Source of the DNA: Candidatus Micrarchaeota archaeon RBG_16_49_10
Lineage (GTDB): Archaea > Aenigmatarchaeota > Aenigmatarchaeia > CG10238-14
DNA length: 64,000 nt
Assembly: GCA_001784635.1 (NCBI GenBank)
Contig: MFRS01000003.1
Location: forward strand, 63,774-127,773
Direction of reading: 5' to 3'
The notes beneath the pieces were generated by a model that had not been told where the DNA came from, did not search any database, and worked only from the letters and a program-made list of their open reading frames with translations. This document shows, piece after piece, positions 30,146 through 38,520 of this stretch (the first letter of the stretch is position 1; each line of letters opens with the position of its first letter). Both the position numbers and the translations under genes were made by a program.

Positions 30146-30221
30146 AACATTAATTCCAAAAACAATCTTTAATAGAAAGCCGGAATCAAAATAGAAATAG
30201 ATAAAAATATCATTTATTTCG

Positions 30222-30953
30222 ATGATAGAGTCTAGTGTTTCTATTGTTTTGCCTGTCTATAATGAAGAAAGAATACTTGAAAAAAATTCTTTAAAAGTTT
30301 TGGATTATTGTGAAAATATATTCAAAAAATTTGAAATAGTCATAGCTGATAACGGTTCCACTGATAAGACACCAGATATAGGGAGAAATTTAGCCAAAAA
30401 ATATAAAAAAATCAAATACCTTCGTTTGGAGAAACGGGGCAGAGGGAGAGCATTAAAAACGGCATGGACAATCTCCAAAGCAGATATATTTTGTTACATG
30501 GACGCGGACCTTGCTACCGATTTGAAGCATCTTGAACAATTGATCAAACTAGTTGAAGAAGGGTATGATATAACGTACGGTTCGCGGCTCTCTAAAGAAT
30601 CAAAAGTTGAGAGATCGGCAAAAAGAAATTTACTTTCAATAGGTTATAATTTTCTTTTCCGTATAGCCTTTAACACAAAAATTGCCGATCCTCAATGTGG
30701 TTTTAAAGCCGTAAATAAAACAATTGTTAAAAAAATAGTACCTCTTGTGAAGGAGAAAGGTGGGCCTTTTGACGCTGAACTTTTGCTGATTTCTGAGAGA
30801 TTGGGTTATAAGCTCAAAGAAGTTCCGGTGAAATGGGCTGATACGCGCCTATTGGACGGGGAAAAATCCCGTTTCAACCTTTTTGAAGAGACAAAAAAAC
30901 ACATAACTCTAATCTGGCGCCTAAGAAAAAATATCAAAACAATTAAAAATTAA
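30222..30953 (+). CDS. Family 2 glycosyltransferase (dolichyl-phosphate sugar synthase type)
   Basis: 243 residues, GT-A fold. SIVLPVYNEERIL at the N-terminus, IADNGSTDKTPD, the DxD-type CYMDADLATD, and the acceptor-loop motif ADPQCGFKAVNK are all typical of DPM1/Alg5-like enzymes that make dolichyl-phosphate mannose or glucose. No transmembrane helices. Directly downstream (18 bp) is a PMT-family membrane glycosyltransferase, the sort of enzyme that uses such lipid-linked sugars, so the two are probably a functional pair. Confidence 0.87.
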   Translation: MIESSVSIVLPVYNEERILEKNSLKVLDYCENIFKKFEIVIADNGSTDKTPDIGRNLAKKYKKIKYLRLEKRGRGRALKTAWTISKADIFCYMDADLATDLKHLEQLIKLVEEGYDITYGSRLSKESKVERSAKRNLLSIGYNFLFRIAFNTKIADPQCGFKAVNKTIVKKIVPLVKEKGGPFDAELLLISERLGYKLKEVPVKWADTRLLDGEKSRFNLFEETKKHITLIWRLRKNIKTIKN

Positions 30954-30971
30954 GCTGTTAATAATAATCAC

Positions 30972-32495
30972 ATGAAATACGACGGGCTTTTCCTTATTTT
31001 TTTGATTGTATATTCGAGTATAGTAATATTAACGTTTAATTTCTCGTCCATCACATCTGACGAGGGCACCCACCTTTTATTAGGGCTGTTTTATAGAGAC
31101 TTGATAAAGTTCATACTTACTGATGGCGTAAGTGGCATGTATGACTTCTCGATAAATTACTTGATTACCTACCCTAAACTCACAATACACTATCCCCCGT
31201 TATATCAGACTTTGGTAGGGATAACCTTTATATTTTCCGAGTCGATCTATACAGCAAGAGTAATAACCCTTTTATTTTCCTTAGGCTCGATGGTTTTTAT
31301 TTACAAGATAGGTAAATTTCTTTATGATGAAAAAACAGGTTTCTTATCCACTGTTTTTCTTGGTTTCTCACCTCCATTTTTCTTTTTAGCTAGATCAGTC
31401 TACCCAGATTCTGCTTCTTTCTTCTTCTTTTTTATTTCGATATGGTTTTGCCTATTGGCCTTCAAGACAAATAAAAAAATGTATTATATTTTATACGGAA
31501 TAGTGGTCGCTTTAGGTTTTTTGACAAAATGGACGGGAATTTTCAGTCCATTGGTTATGGGTATCTATTTGATTTTCCAAAAAAACCCAGTAAACAAAAA
31601 ATTAGCCTCATTCAAATATCTTTTTATATCTGGGGCTGTTTGCCTGTTGTTGCTATCACCATATCTGATTTTGGCTTACAAACTTGACATTTTTCCTGAT
31701 TTGGTACTTAGAAGCACAATAAAGGCCGGCTATACTGAGAAAGACCCCCAAATCAACAATTTAGAGGGTTGGACTTATTATGCCAAAAAAATTCCTGTAC
31801 AACTATCTGTTTTTGTCTCTTTGGTGGCCATACCTGCTTTAGCTTATTTTTCTATCAAAAAAGGTAAAAACTACGAGTTACTGCTTATTTGGATTGTTGT
31901 TGTGTACCTCCTTTTCACGCTAATACCGAACAAAAATGTTAGATATTCTTTGGTCATTTTACCACCTTTTTACTTTGCCTTGGTGGAAGTTCTAAGGAAG
32001 TTCCAAAGAGAAGTCTCCCTAGCTATTATCATCTTATTGATAACAACTCAGGCTTACTTTTCTTATATCCTCTTGGATAAATTTAACGAACCAATAGAAA
32101 AGGTCGCTAACTACATTTTCGACAAGGTAAATGGTAATGTTGGCATAATATCTGAAAATAACAAGTTCTACTCGTCTGCCGTAATGTTTTATTTTGCCAA
32201 AAACGACGAGAAAAGGGAAACACAATTATTTAGGCCGTGCCTATTCGATAATAAAACAACCTCTGAGACAAACAATATTCTTCGTGAAAACAATGTCGAG
32301 TACCTTATACTTGTTGAAAATGGAGATACAAGAAATAATACATATGGTTTCGAGAACATCACTCTTGAGAAAAAGTTTGGCTCCGCAACCGTATATAGGG
32401 TGAATTCGTTTGAAAAAAACGATAATCCACGTTGTACTTACATTTGCGTTCTCAATGGAAAAATTTGTGAGAAGCTAATCAAAGGTTCTCAATGA
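30972..32495 (+). CDS. PMT/ArnT-like membrane glycosyltransferase
   Basis: 507 residues with about ten transmembrane helices in the first 390 residues and an extracytoplasmic C-terminal domain. The first loop holds the acidic SSITSDEGTHLL motif and later HYPPLYQTL, as in family 39/83 enzymes that use dolichyl-phosphate sugars outside the membrane. The C-terminal part contains four cysteines. Partner of the synthase immediately upstream. The 3' end overlaps the convergent Alg13-like gene by 17 bp. Confidence 0.8.
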   Translation: MKYDGLFLIFLIVYSSIVILTFNFSSITSDEGTHLLLGLFYRDLIKFILTDGVSGMYDFSINYLITYPKLTIHYPPLYQTLVGITFIFSESIYTARVITLLFSLGSMVFIYKIGKFLYDEKTGFLSTVFLGFSPPFFFLARSVYPDSASFFFFFISIWFCLLAFKTNKKMYYILYGIVVALGFLTKWTGIFSPLVMGIYLIFQKNPVNKKLASFKYLFISGAVCLLLLSPYLILAYKLDIFPDLVLRSTIKAGYTEKDPQINNLEGWTYYAKKIPVQLSVFVSLVAIPALAYFSIKKGKNYELLLIWIVVVYLLFTLIPNKNVRYSLVILPPFYFALVEVLRKFQREVSLAIIILLITTQAYFSYILLDKFNEPIEKVANYIFDKVNGNVGIISENNKFYSSAVMFYFAKNDEKRETQLFRPCLFDNKTTSETNNILRENNVEYLILVENGDTRNNTYGFENITLEKKFGSATVYRVNSFEKNDNPRCTYICVLNGKICEKLIKGSQ

Positions 32496-32946
32496 ATTTT
32501 TTTATCTCATCATATATAGGTGATCTTTGTTTCTTGTAAACTATCGAAAAGTTTTTACTTTTTAAGCAGCCTTCCAATTCTTCAAGATTGTTTGCCACAA
32601 AAGCTAAACCTTCCTTAGACACACCTTTTCCTAGCTGAACTTGGTGATTGTCTATATGTTCACCATATTTTTTAAGGCGAGGAAATATAATAGGCTTCTT
32701 CCCATTGTCTACACATTTGAAAAGGCTCGATGACCCCCCTGAAATTATAACTACTCTAGCCTTTTTAATAGTCTTTTCGAAATCTACAGGGTTCAAAAAT
32801 TTTACATACATTGCATTTTGCGGGATATGTTTGCTGTGTCCTATTTGTATTAGGACCATCTCTTCTACTTTTTTTGAGAGTTCATCTATCGTTTTCACCA
32901 TTCTAGAAAAATCATGTTTCGACGTCCCAACAGTAGCGAATATCAA
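32479..32946 (-). CDS. PssE/Alg13-like glycosyltransferase subunit
   Basis: About 155 residues. C-terminal half of a GT-B (family 28) enzyme: IFATVGTSKHDFSRMV at the N-terminus and the nucleotide-sugar region VVIISGGSSSLFKCVDNGKKPIIFPR. With Alg14-like proteins it forms a split UDP-GlcNAc/GlcA transferase acting on lipid-linked sugars. The start is inferred to be TTG 32946, which overlaps the stop of the upstream partner as TTGA and gives the family-typical N-terminus; starting at 33003 would add 19 residues that read over the partner gene. Confidence 0.82.
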   Translation of the reverse strand: MIFATVGTSKHDFSRMVKTIDELSKKVEEMVLIQIGHSKHIPQNAMYVKFLNPVDFEKTIKKARVVIISGGSSSLFKCVDNGKKPIIFPRLKKYGEHIDNHQVQLGKGVSKEGLAFVANNLEELEGCLKSKNFSIVYKKQRSPIYDEIKKFIENL

Positions 32947-33416
32947 TATAAAGACCCCCAATATTCGGCCTTTTTGCCGTATAATTTGACTGAAGATTCC
33001 CATTGGACAAAAAACCTATTCGAAAAATAATATAACAATTTTCCCGTCAAAGTTTTGCGTTTGAATCTACCCATCGTTTCTATATAAATAAGTTTTTTAC
33101 CTGCAATCCTGGAAATTATACTGATAAATAAGGTGGCATCAGCACCGGTAGAAATAACTAGGTCAGGCTTCTCTTTTAAAAAAATAGCTAAAGACTCTAA
33201 AAAATTTAAAATCGTGGGTTTTACTCTTCTCTGTGGGAGTTCAACAAAATAGACTTTTTCATTTTCCAGGAGAAAATTTGTGTCAGTCGATCTAATCGTC
33301 ACGAAAAAATAATTATATTTCTCGCATAGGAATTTTAATTTCATAAGTTGCGTAAAATGGCCTCCCGAAGATGAGGCTAGACATATTTTTATTTTTCTAA
33401 TAACCCTTTTTTTCAT
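32943..33416 (-). CDS. PssD/Alg14-like glycosyltransferase subunit
   Basis: About 157 residues. N-terminal half of the split GT-B enzyme. ICLASSSGGHFTQLMKL is the family glycine loop, followed by DLVISTGADATLFISIISRIAGKKLIYIETMGRFKRKTL-type sequence; a hydrophobic stretch (about 84-110) may attach it to the membrane. It precedes and overlaps its Alg13-like partner by 4 bases (TTGA), a strict co-translation arrangement. ATG 33416 follows AGGTTT; an upstream in-frame start at 33446 would add ten hydrophobic residues. Confidence 0.82.
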   Translation of the reverse strand: MKKRVIRKIKICLASSSGGHFTQLMKLKFLCEKYNYFFVTIRSTDTNFLLENEKVYFVELPQRRVKPTILNFLESLAIFLKEKPDLVISTGADATLFISIISRIAGKKLIYIETMGRFKRKTLTGKLLYYFSNRFFVQWESSVKLYGKKAEYWGSLY

Positions 33417-33532
33417 TATAAACCTAATAAAATATACTTTAAACAAATATTAATAAAAATCTTCAATGTACAGAAAACAGTTAAAATTAATGTTTAAATG
33501 AGCATACAGTTAAAAATAAGGAAGGAAATTTT

Positions 33533-34966
33533 ATGAAGATAACTTTGATATACCCGGGGGAATTAAGTTTATCAAGTGCCCTTTACCCCCCTCTTGGTTT
33601 AAGTTATATTGCTTCATATGTCGAGCAAGCTGGGTTTAAAGTTAAAATAATAGACACAATATTTCAAAAAATTGAGGATATAGAAATAGACGGCGATAAA
33701 AACATTTATGGGATATACACTGCAACCCCTATTCATTTTAAAGGTATAGAATTGGCTAAAAAAATAAAAAAGATGGATAAAAATGCAGTAGTTGTTTTTG
33801 GTGGTCCACACCCAACAATTTTGCCAGAAGAGACGATTAAAGCAGGAGCTGATATAGTAGTTATTGGCGAGGGCGAAGAGGCGTTTTTAAGTATTGTCAG
33901 GGCAATTAATACCAACAAAAAGTTAGACGACATTTCGGGTATCGTATTCAGAAAATACGGAAAAATAATAAAAACTCCACCAAAACATTTTATCGAAAAT
34001 TTAGACAAATTACCATTCCCAGATCAATCTAAATTTCCAATAGAAAAATACTTTAAGTTGAAAGGTTTTAGGGAAATATCCATGATAACTTCTAGAGGTT
34101 GCCCGATGAATTGTATATTTTGCCAGCCCACGCTAAGAAAACTTTTTGGGAATACGGTAAGATACAGATCGCCTAAAAATATTGTTGATGAAATAGAGTA
34201 TTTAGTTAAAAATTTTAAACCAGATATGATTGTGTTTTCTGATGATACTTTTTGTTCAAAAGAGCAGAATATAATAGAAGTTTGTAATTTAATAATAAAA
34301 AGAAAAATAGACGTTCTCTGGAGATGTCAAACTCGTGTTGGGCTTAAAAAAGAAACTTTGAGACTTATGAAAAAGGCAGGGTGTTTTTTATTAGCTCTAG
34401 AAGTCGAGTCCGGCTCTCAAAAAATATTAAATAATATAAGAAAGGGAATAACACCCAACCAAATTATAGAAACATTTATTTTATGTAAAAAAGTTGGCAT
34501 ATTAACTCACGCATATTTTATGGTTGGCAACATAGGCGAAACCTTCGAAACAATAGATGATTCAAAGAAATTAATGAGTAAAATAAAACCTTTCAATATA
34601 TCTGTCGCCATTGTTACGCCTTATCCTGGAACAGACCTCTACGAGTTTGCATTAAAAAACAACTTACTATTAGAAACAAACTGGGATCAGTTTTGTCACG
34701 TTCAGAATAAACCCACTTTAAAAATAGACGGTTTAACAAAAAAAGAAATTATAGCAATAAAAAATGATTTTTTAGAACAACACAAAAAATCTGTAAACTC
34801 AAAAATAAAGGATTTGTCTTTTTCTTTGAAAGATTTAATATTTATTAGGAAAATATTTAGGATAGCTTTGAAGGATAAAAATATCATAAAAAGGATATTT
34901 TTATTATCCTTTAAATCAATAAAATCAACTGGCTTTTCAATCTCAAATCCTTATAAAAATAGCTAA
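33533..34966 (+). CDS. B12-binding radical SAM protein
   Basis: 477 residues. N-terminal cobalamin-binding domain (LYPPLGLSYIASYVEQ and VVFGGPHPTILPEE, about 19-110), then a radical SAM core with the cluster motif CPMNCIFC (about 190-197). Members modify lipids or sugars, e.g. methyl transfer to unactivated carbons. In this context, between glycosyltransferases, it probably modifies a glycan or polyprenyl intermediate. The gene is very AT-rich compared with its neighbours. A second member with the same architecture is at 40202. Confidence 0.83.
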   Translation: MKITLIYPGELSLSSALYPPLGLSYIASYVEQAGFKVKIIDTIFQKIEDIEIDGDKNIYGIYTATPIHFKGIELAKKIKKMDKNAVVVFGGPHPTILPEETIKAGADIVVIGEGEEAFLSIVRAINTNKKLDDISGIVFRKYGKIIKTPPKHFIENLDKLPFPDQSKFPIEKYFKLKGFREISMITSRGCPMNCIFCQPTLRKLFGNTVRYRSPKNIVDEIEYLVKNFKPDMIVFSDDTFCSKEQNIIEVCNLIIKRKIDVLWRCQTRVGLKKETLRLMKKAGCFLLALEVESGSQKILNNIRKGITPNQIIETFILCKKVGILTHAYFMVGNIGETFETIDDSKKLMSKIKPFNISVAIVTPYPGTDLYEFALKNNLLLETNWDQFCHVQNKPTLKIDGLTKKEIIAIKNDFLEQHKKSVNSKIKDLSFSLKDLIFIRKIFRIALKDKNIIKRIFLLSFKSIKSTGFSISNPYKNS

Positions 34967-34998
34967 GCTTCTAATAAATAGACACATTAAATGATTGT

Positions 34999-36873
34999 AT
35001 GTGCGGAATAACCGGTTTCTATGGTTTAGAAGACAAAAGTCTAATTAAAAAAATGGCGGATGTCATATACCATCGGGGGCCTGATGACGAGGGTTACTTT
35101 ATAGATAACACAATATCTATGGCCAATAGAAGGCTAAGTATAATTGACGTTTCTGGTGGCAAACAACCCATATCTAACGAAAACGATTCGATATGGATAG
35201 TTTCAAATAATGAAATCTACAACTACATACAACTGATGGAATATCTAGAGAAAAAAGGCCACAAATTTAAGACTGTTTGTGATACAGAAGTTATTCTCCA
35301 TTCTTACGAGGAGTGGGGTGAAGAGTGTGTCAAAAAATTCAATGGAATGTTCGCATTTGCAATTTGGGATTCTAATAAGAAACAGCTTTTTTTAGGTAGG
35401 GATAGATTTGGAAAAAAGCCACTTTATTATACATTTAAAAACGGTGTATTTTTATTTGGTTCTGAAATAAAATCAATTTTACAGTATGGAGAAGTAGAAA
35501 GGAAAGTAAATATAAAAACTTTACACGACTTCTTGTCGTTTAAACATGGTCCTATTGATGAGACAATCTTCGAGGGTATATTAGATTTGCCCCCTGCTCA
35601 TTATATGGTTGTAAGCAAAAATAAGAGCAGTGTTAAGCAGTACTGGGATTTGTTTTATGAAGAAAAAAGTTACACAGAAAATTTTTGCGTCATGAAACTT
35701 AGACAACTCTTAGAAGACTCCGTCAAAATAAGACTTATGTCAGAAGTACCTCTGGGTGTATTTCTATCTGGGGGGATTGACTCTTCAACTATTGTGGCTT
35801 TAGTAAACAAATATTCAAATAGTGAAACAAACACCTTCACCGTAGGTTTTGGAAATGAGAGGGAAATAGACGAATTATCCGAGGCGAGAAGAACATCAGA
35901 ATATTACGGAACGAATCATCACGAGTTGATTTTAGACGAAGATGATTACAACTATCTTCCACTTTTAATGTGGCACCAAGACCAGCCTACAGGTGATGTT
36001 ACATGCCTTCCGCTTTACAGACTTTCTGAAATGACTAAAAAATACGCCACTGTCATCTTAACAGGAACTGGAGGAGACGAGCAGTTTGTGGGTTATGATG
36101 ACTTTAAAATAGGACTTGTTAACCATAGAATAAATAAATTACCTAAAAAAGTCAGAACCAGTATCTCAAAATCTATAAATATAATACCAGGTTTTGAGAG
36201 AATTAAAAGAGGTTTCACTTACGTTTTAGATAGTGATAGCTACCAGGACGCTATTTTATCCGTTAAAAGTATGTTTAATGAAGAGGAAAAACAAAAACTA
36301 TATTCTCCTGAAACTTCAAAAAGACTTGGCAATCACAACATCAAAGAAAGATACATAAAATATTTCATTTTTGATAACCCATTGGCTAGTATGTGTTATT
36401 TTCAAAATAAGGTTGGCTTGCCCGAAGATATGCTTCAGGTTACTGATAAGATGACTATGGCTAAATCTTTGGAAGCTAGATTGCCACTTTTGGATTATAG
36501 GATGGCTGAATTTTCTGCAACAATACCCTCTAGATTAAAGATTAGGAACCTTAATGAAAAATATATATTTAAAAAAACCATGGCGAAAATTTTGCCTAGA
36601 GAGATAATTAAACGTCGTAAGAGGTTCTTTAGACTTCCTGTAGAGACATTTTTTAATAAGAACTTGTCTGATATCGCCAACAACATACTTACGGAGTCAG
36701 AAATCCGCAAAAAAAAGTACTTTAATGAAAAAGAGATAGAAAGGATAATATTTAACCATAAAAAAGGGATTAGGCGCTCCTCTTACCAACTTTTCAACCT
36801 ATTGGCTTTTGTGACTTGGCACAGAGTATTCATAGATTCGGAGAATGTATCTAAAAAACCACATAAATTCTAG
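34999..36873 (+). CDS. asnB: Glutamine-hydrolysing asparagine synthetase (AsnB type)
   Basis: 624 residues. Cys2 is the glutaminase nucleophile (MCGITGFYG), with HRGPDDEG and RRLSIID; the synthetase domain has the PP-loop FLSGGIDSS (about 255-263) and TGTGGDE. In the oxyanion region the usual NGEIYN reads NNEIYN, replacing the glycine by asparagine, which may lower glutaminase activity. In glycan clusters AsnB-like enzymes often amidate sugar or lipid acids. AT-rich like the preceding gene, so the block was probably acquired together. Confidence 0.88.
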   Translation: MCGITGFYGLEDKSLIKKMADVIYHRGPDDEGYFIDNTISMANRRLSIIDVSGGKQPISNENDSIWIVSNNEIYNYIQLMEYLEKKGHKFKTVCDTEVILHSYEEWGEECVKKFNGMFAFAIWDSNKKQLFLGRDRFGKKPLYYTFKNGVFLFGSEIKSILQYGEVERKVNIKTLHDFLSFKHGPIDETIFEGILDLPPAHYMVVSKNKSSVKQYWDLFYEEKSYTENFCVMKLRQLLEDSVKIRLMSEVPLGVFLSGGIDSSTIVALVNKYSNSETNTFTVGFGNEREIDELSEARRTSEYYGTNHHELILDEDDYNYLPLLMWHQDQPTGDVTCLPLYRLSEMTKKYATVILTGTGGDEQFVGYDDFKIGLVNHRINKLPKKVRTSISKSINIIPGFERIKRGFTYVLDSDSYQDAILSVKSMFNEEEKQKLYSPETSKRLGNHNIKERYIKYFIFDNPLASMCYFQNKVGLPEDMLQVTDKMTMAKSLEARLPLLDYRMAEFSATIPSRLKIRNLNEKYIFKKTMAKILPREIIKRRKRFFRLPVETFFNKNLSDIANNILTESEIRKKKYFNEKEIERIIFNHKKGIRRSSYQLFNLLAFVTWHRVFIDSENVSKKPHKF

Positions 36874-36880
36874 TTCTAGG

Positions 36881-37480
36881 TTATTTCAAGTTCCATCTGC
36901 TTTTTTCCGGTTCATAAGAATATGCCCTCTCTGAAACGGCCATTTCACACTCGATTTCTGAAATACCACCTAGGTAGTAACAAATTAACCTTTCAGTAAA
37001 CCAAAAATTTAGATTAATAAATGGGTTTACTATAACGTTGATAACTTTCAAAAAAAAGTTGTTTGGGTGTGAAATATAATTCAGTTTCATTTTTTTAACA
37101 TCGAATCCATACCTTGATCCTAATTGATAAAAGGTCTTAGTAGCAAAGAACTGTTTGTGCTCTGGATCTGAAAAGGCATTTACGCTTGAATAGTGCGGCA
37201 CTCTGATTTTAACCAAACCTGTTTTTTTAAGAATTCTCCTAATTTCTTTTATACAATTAATTTTGTCATTTACATGTTCAAGTATGTAATCCATTACAAC
37301 TAAGTCAAATTCGCCTTTTTTGAAAGGGTAAGGCGTTTTGTTTAGATTATGTACGATGTCAACATTAGGATGTTTTATAATGTCTAAAGTGGTTACTTTG
37401 TCTTTCGGAAACGTTTTTCTATAATTTTTATTTCCTGAGCCAAGCACTAAAATATTTCTCTTTCCTATTTTAATCACCAT
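36881..37480 (-). CDS. Class I SAM methyltransferase
   Basis: 199 residues. Motif I is degenerate but visible (NILVLGSGNKNYR, residues 9-21), then VTTLDI for the acidic strand, the post-motif FDLVVMDYILEHV and IRRILKKTGLVKIRVPHY. This is the methyltransferase-11 type frequent in polysaccharide clusters. Substrate unknown, probably a sugar. It is opposite in direction to its neighbours and also AT-rich. Confidence 0.78.
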   Translation of the reverse strand: MVIKIGKRNILVLGSGNKNYRKTFPKDKVTTLDIIKHPNVDIVHNLNKTPYPFKKGEFDLVVMDYILEHVNDKINCIKEIRRILKKTGLVKIRVPHYSSVNAFSDPEHKQFFATKTFYQLGSRYGFDVKKMKLNYISHPNNFFLKVINVIVNPFINLNFWFTERLICYYLGGISEIECEMAVSERAYSYEPEKSRWNLK

Positions 37481-37542
37481 TCATATAAAACATAATTATT
37501 TAATTAACATTTAATTAACATTTAATTAATAGGTGGTTTTAG

Positions 37543-38520
37543 ATAAAAGCCTCTATTATAATACCAGTTTTGAATGGTGAGAAACTTATAGGAAGAACAC
37601 TAGACGGCGTTTTACGCCAGTCAATCGCCAAAAAAAACTATGAAATTATTGTTGTTGACGACGGTTCAATAGACGGTACGGGTAAGATTGCAAGGACATT
37701 TAAAAAAATTCGTTATTTCAAAATAAAGCATGGAGGCCCCTCTATAGCCAGAAATTTTGGAGTTACAAGATCGGCTCACGATATAGTTGTTTTTGTAGAC
37801 TGTGGGTGTGTTCCTAAAGAAGACTGGTTAGAGAAAATTTTACTTCCGTTTAAAGAAAAAAGAGTGGTTGGGGTGGCCGGTACTTACAATACACTCAATA
37901 AAGACAGCTGGGTTGCTAGATTTTTTGGGTATGAAATAGAGCATCGGCATGAGAAAATGAAGGAATTAGAAAGAATAGATTTTGTTGGCACTTATAATTG
38001 CGCATATAGAAAAGGTGTTTTTTTTGGATTTGACGGATTTAGCACGAAATTCACATCCGCAAACGCCGAGGACCCTGATTTATCATACAGGATAAGCGCT
38101 GCTGGCCATCAGATAGTTTTCCAACCCGATGCAGTTGTTTATGGCGATCACCCAGACAAGTTATCTGTATACTTGAAAAAGAAAAAATCTCGAGCGTATT
38201 GGAAGGTCATGCTCTACAAGAGAAACACTGAAAAAGTTTTCGGCGATACTTATACACCTAAAACACTACTCCCTCAGTTATTTCTTATGGGACTTTCGTT
38301 GCTATCGCTCCCTTTTATTTTAATCCTTCCAAAACTACTTTATTATTCGCTATTTTTTATGCTATTTTCAGTTGGCCTAAATTTAGATTTTTATAGATTT
38401 CTTTGGAGAAAGGAAAAAAAACTTACAATAATGGCGCCTTTTGTTTTTGTGCTCAGGAATATCTATTCCGTTTTTGGTATAGCTCACGGTGTTTTAGATT
38501 TTGTCTTGAAAAAGAACTAG
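37543..38520 (+). CDS. Family 2 glycosyltransferase, apparently starting at ATA
   Basis: About 325 residues. The first strand ASIIIPVLNGE and VVDDGSIDGTG are GT2 motifs, followed by ARNFGVTRS and DCGCVPKEDW; about three hydrophobic segments near the C-terminus (about 240-310). The first ATG/GTG/TTG in frame is TTG 37570, but it would delete the first beta strand. ATA 37543 sits 6 bases after a GGTGG ribosome binding site and gives a complete fold, so initiation at ATA, or a changed ATG, is likely. An in-frame TAG directly precedes it. Confidence 0.78.
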   Translation: MKASIIIPVLNGEKLIGRTLDGVLRQSIAKKNYEIIVVDDGSIDGTGKIARTFKKIRYFKIKHGGPSIARNFGVTRSAHDIVVFVDCGCVPKEDWLEKILLPFKEKRVVGVAGTYNTLNKDSWVARFFGYEIEHRHEKMKELERIDFVGTYNCAYRKGVFFGFDGFSTKFTSANAEDPDLSYRISAAGHQIVFQPDAVVYGDHPDKLSVYLKKKKSRAYWKVMLYKRNTEKVFGDTYTPKTLLPQLFLMGLSLLSLPFILILPKLLYYSLFFMLFSVGLNLDFYRFLWRKEKKLTIMAPFVFVLRNIYSVFGIAHGVLDFVLKKN

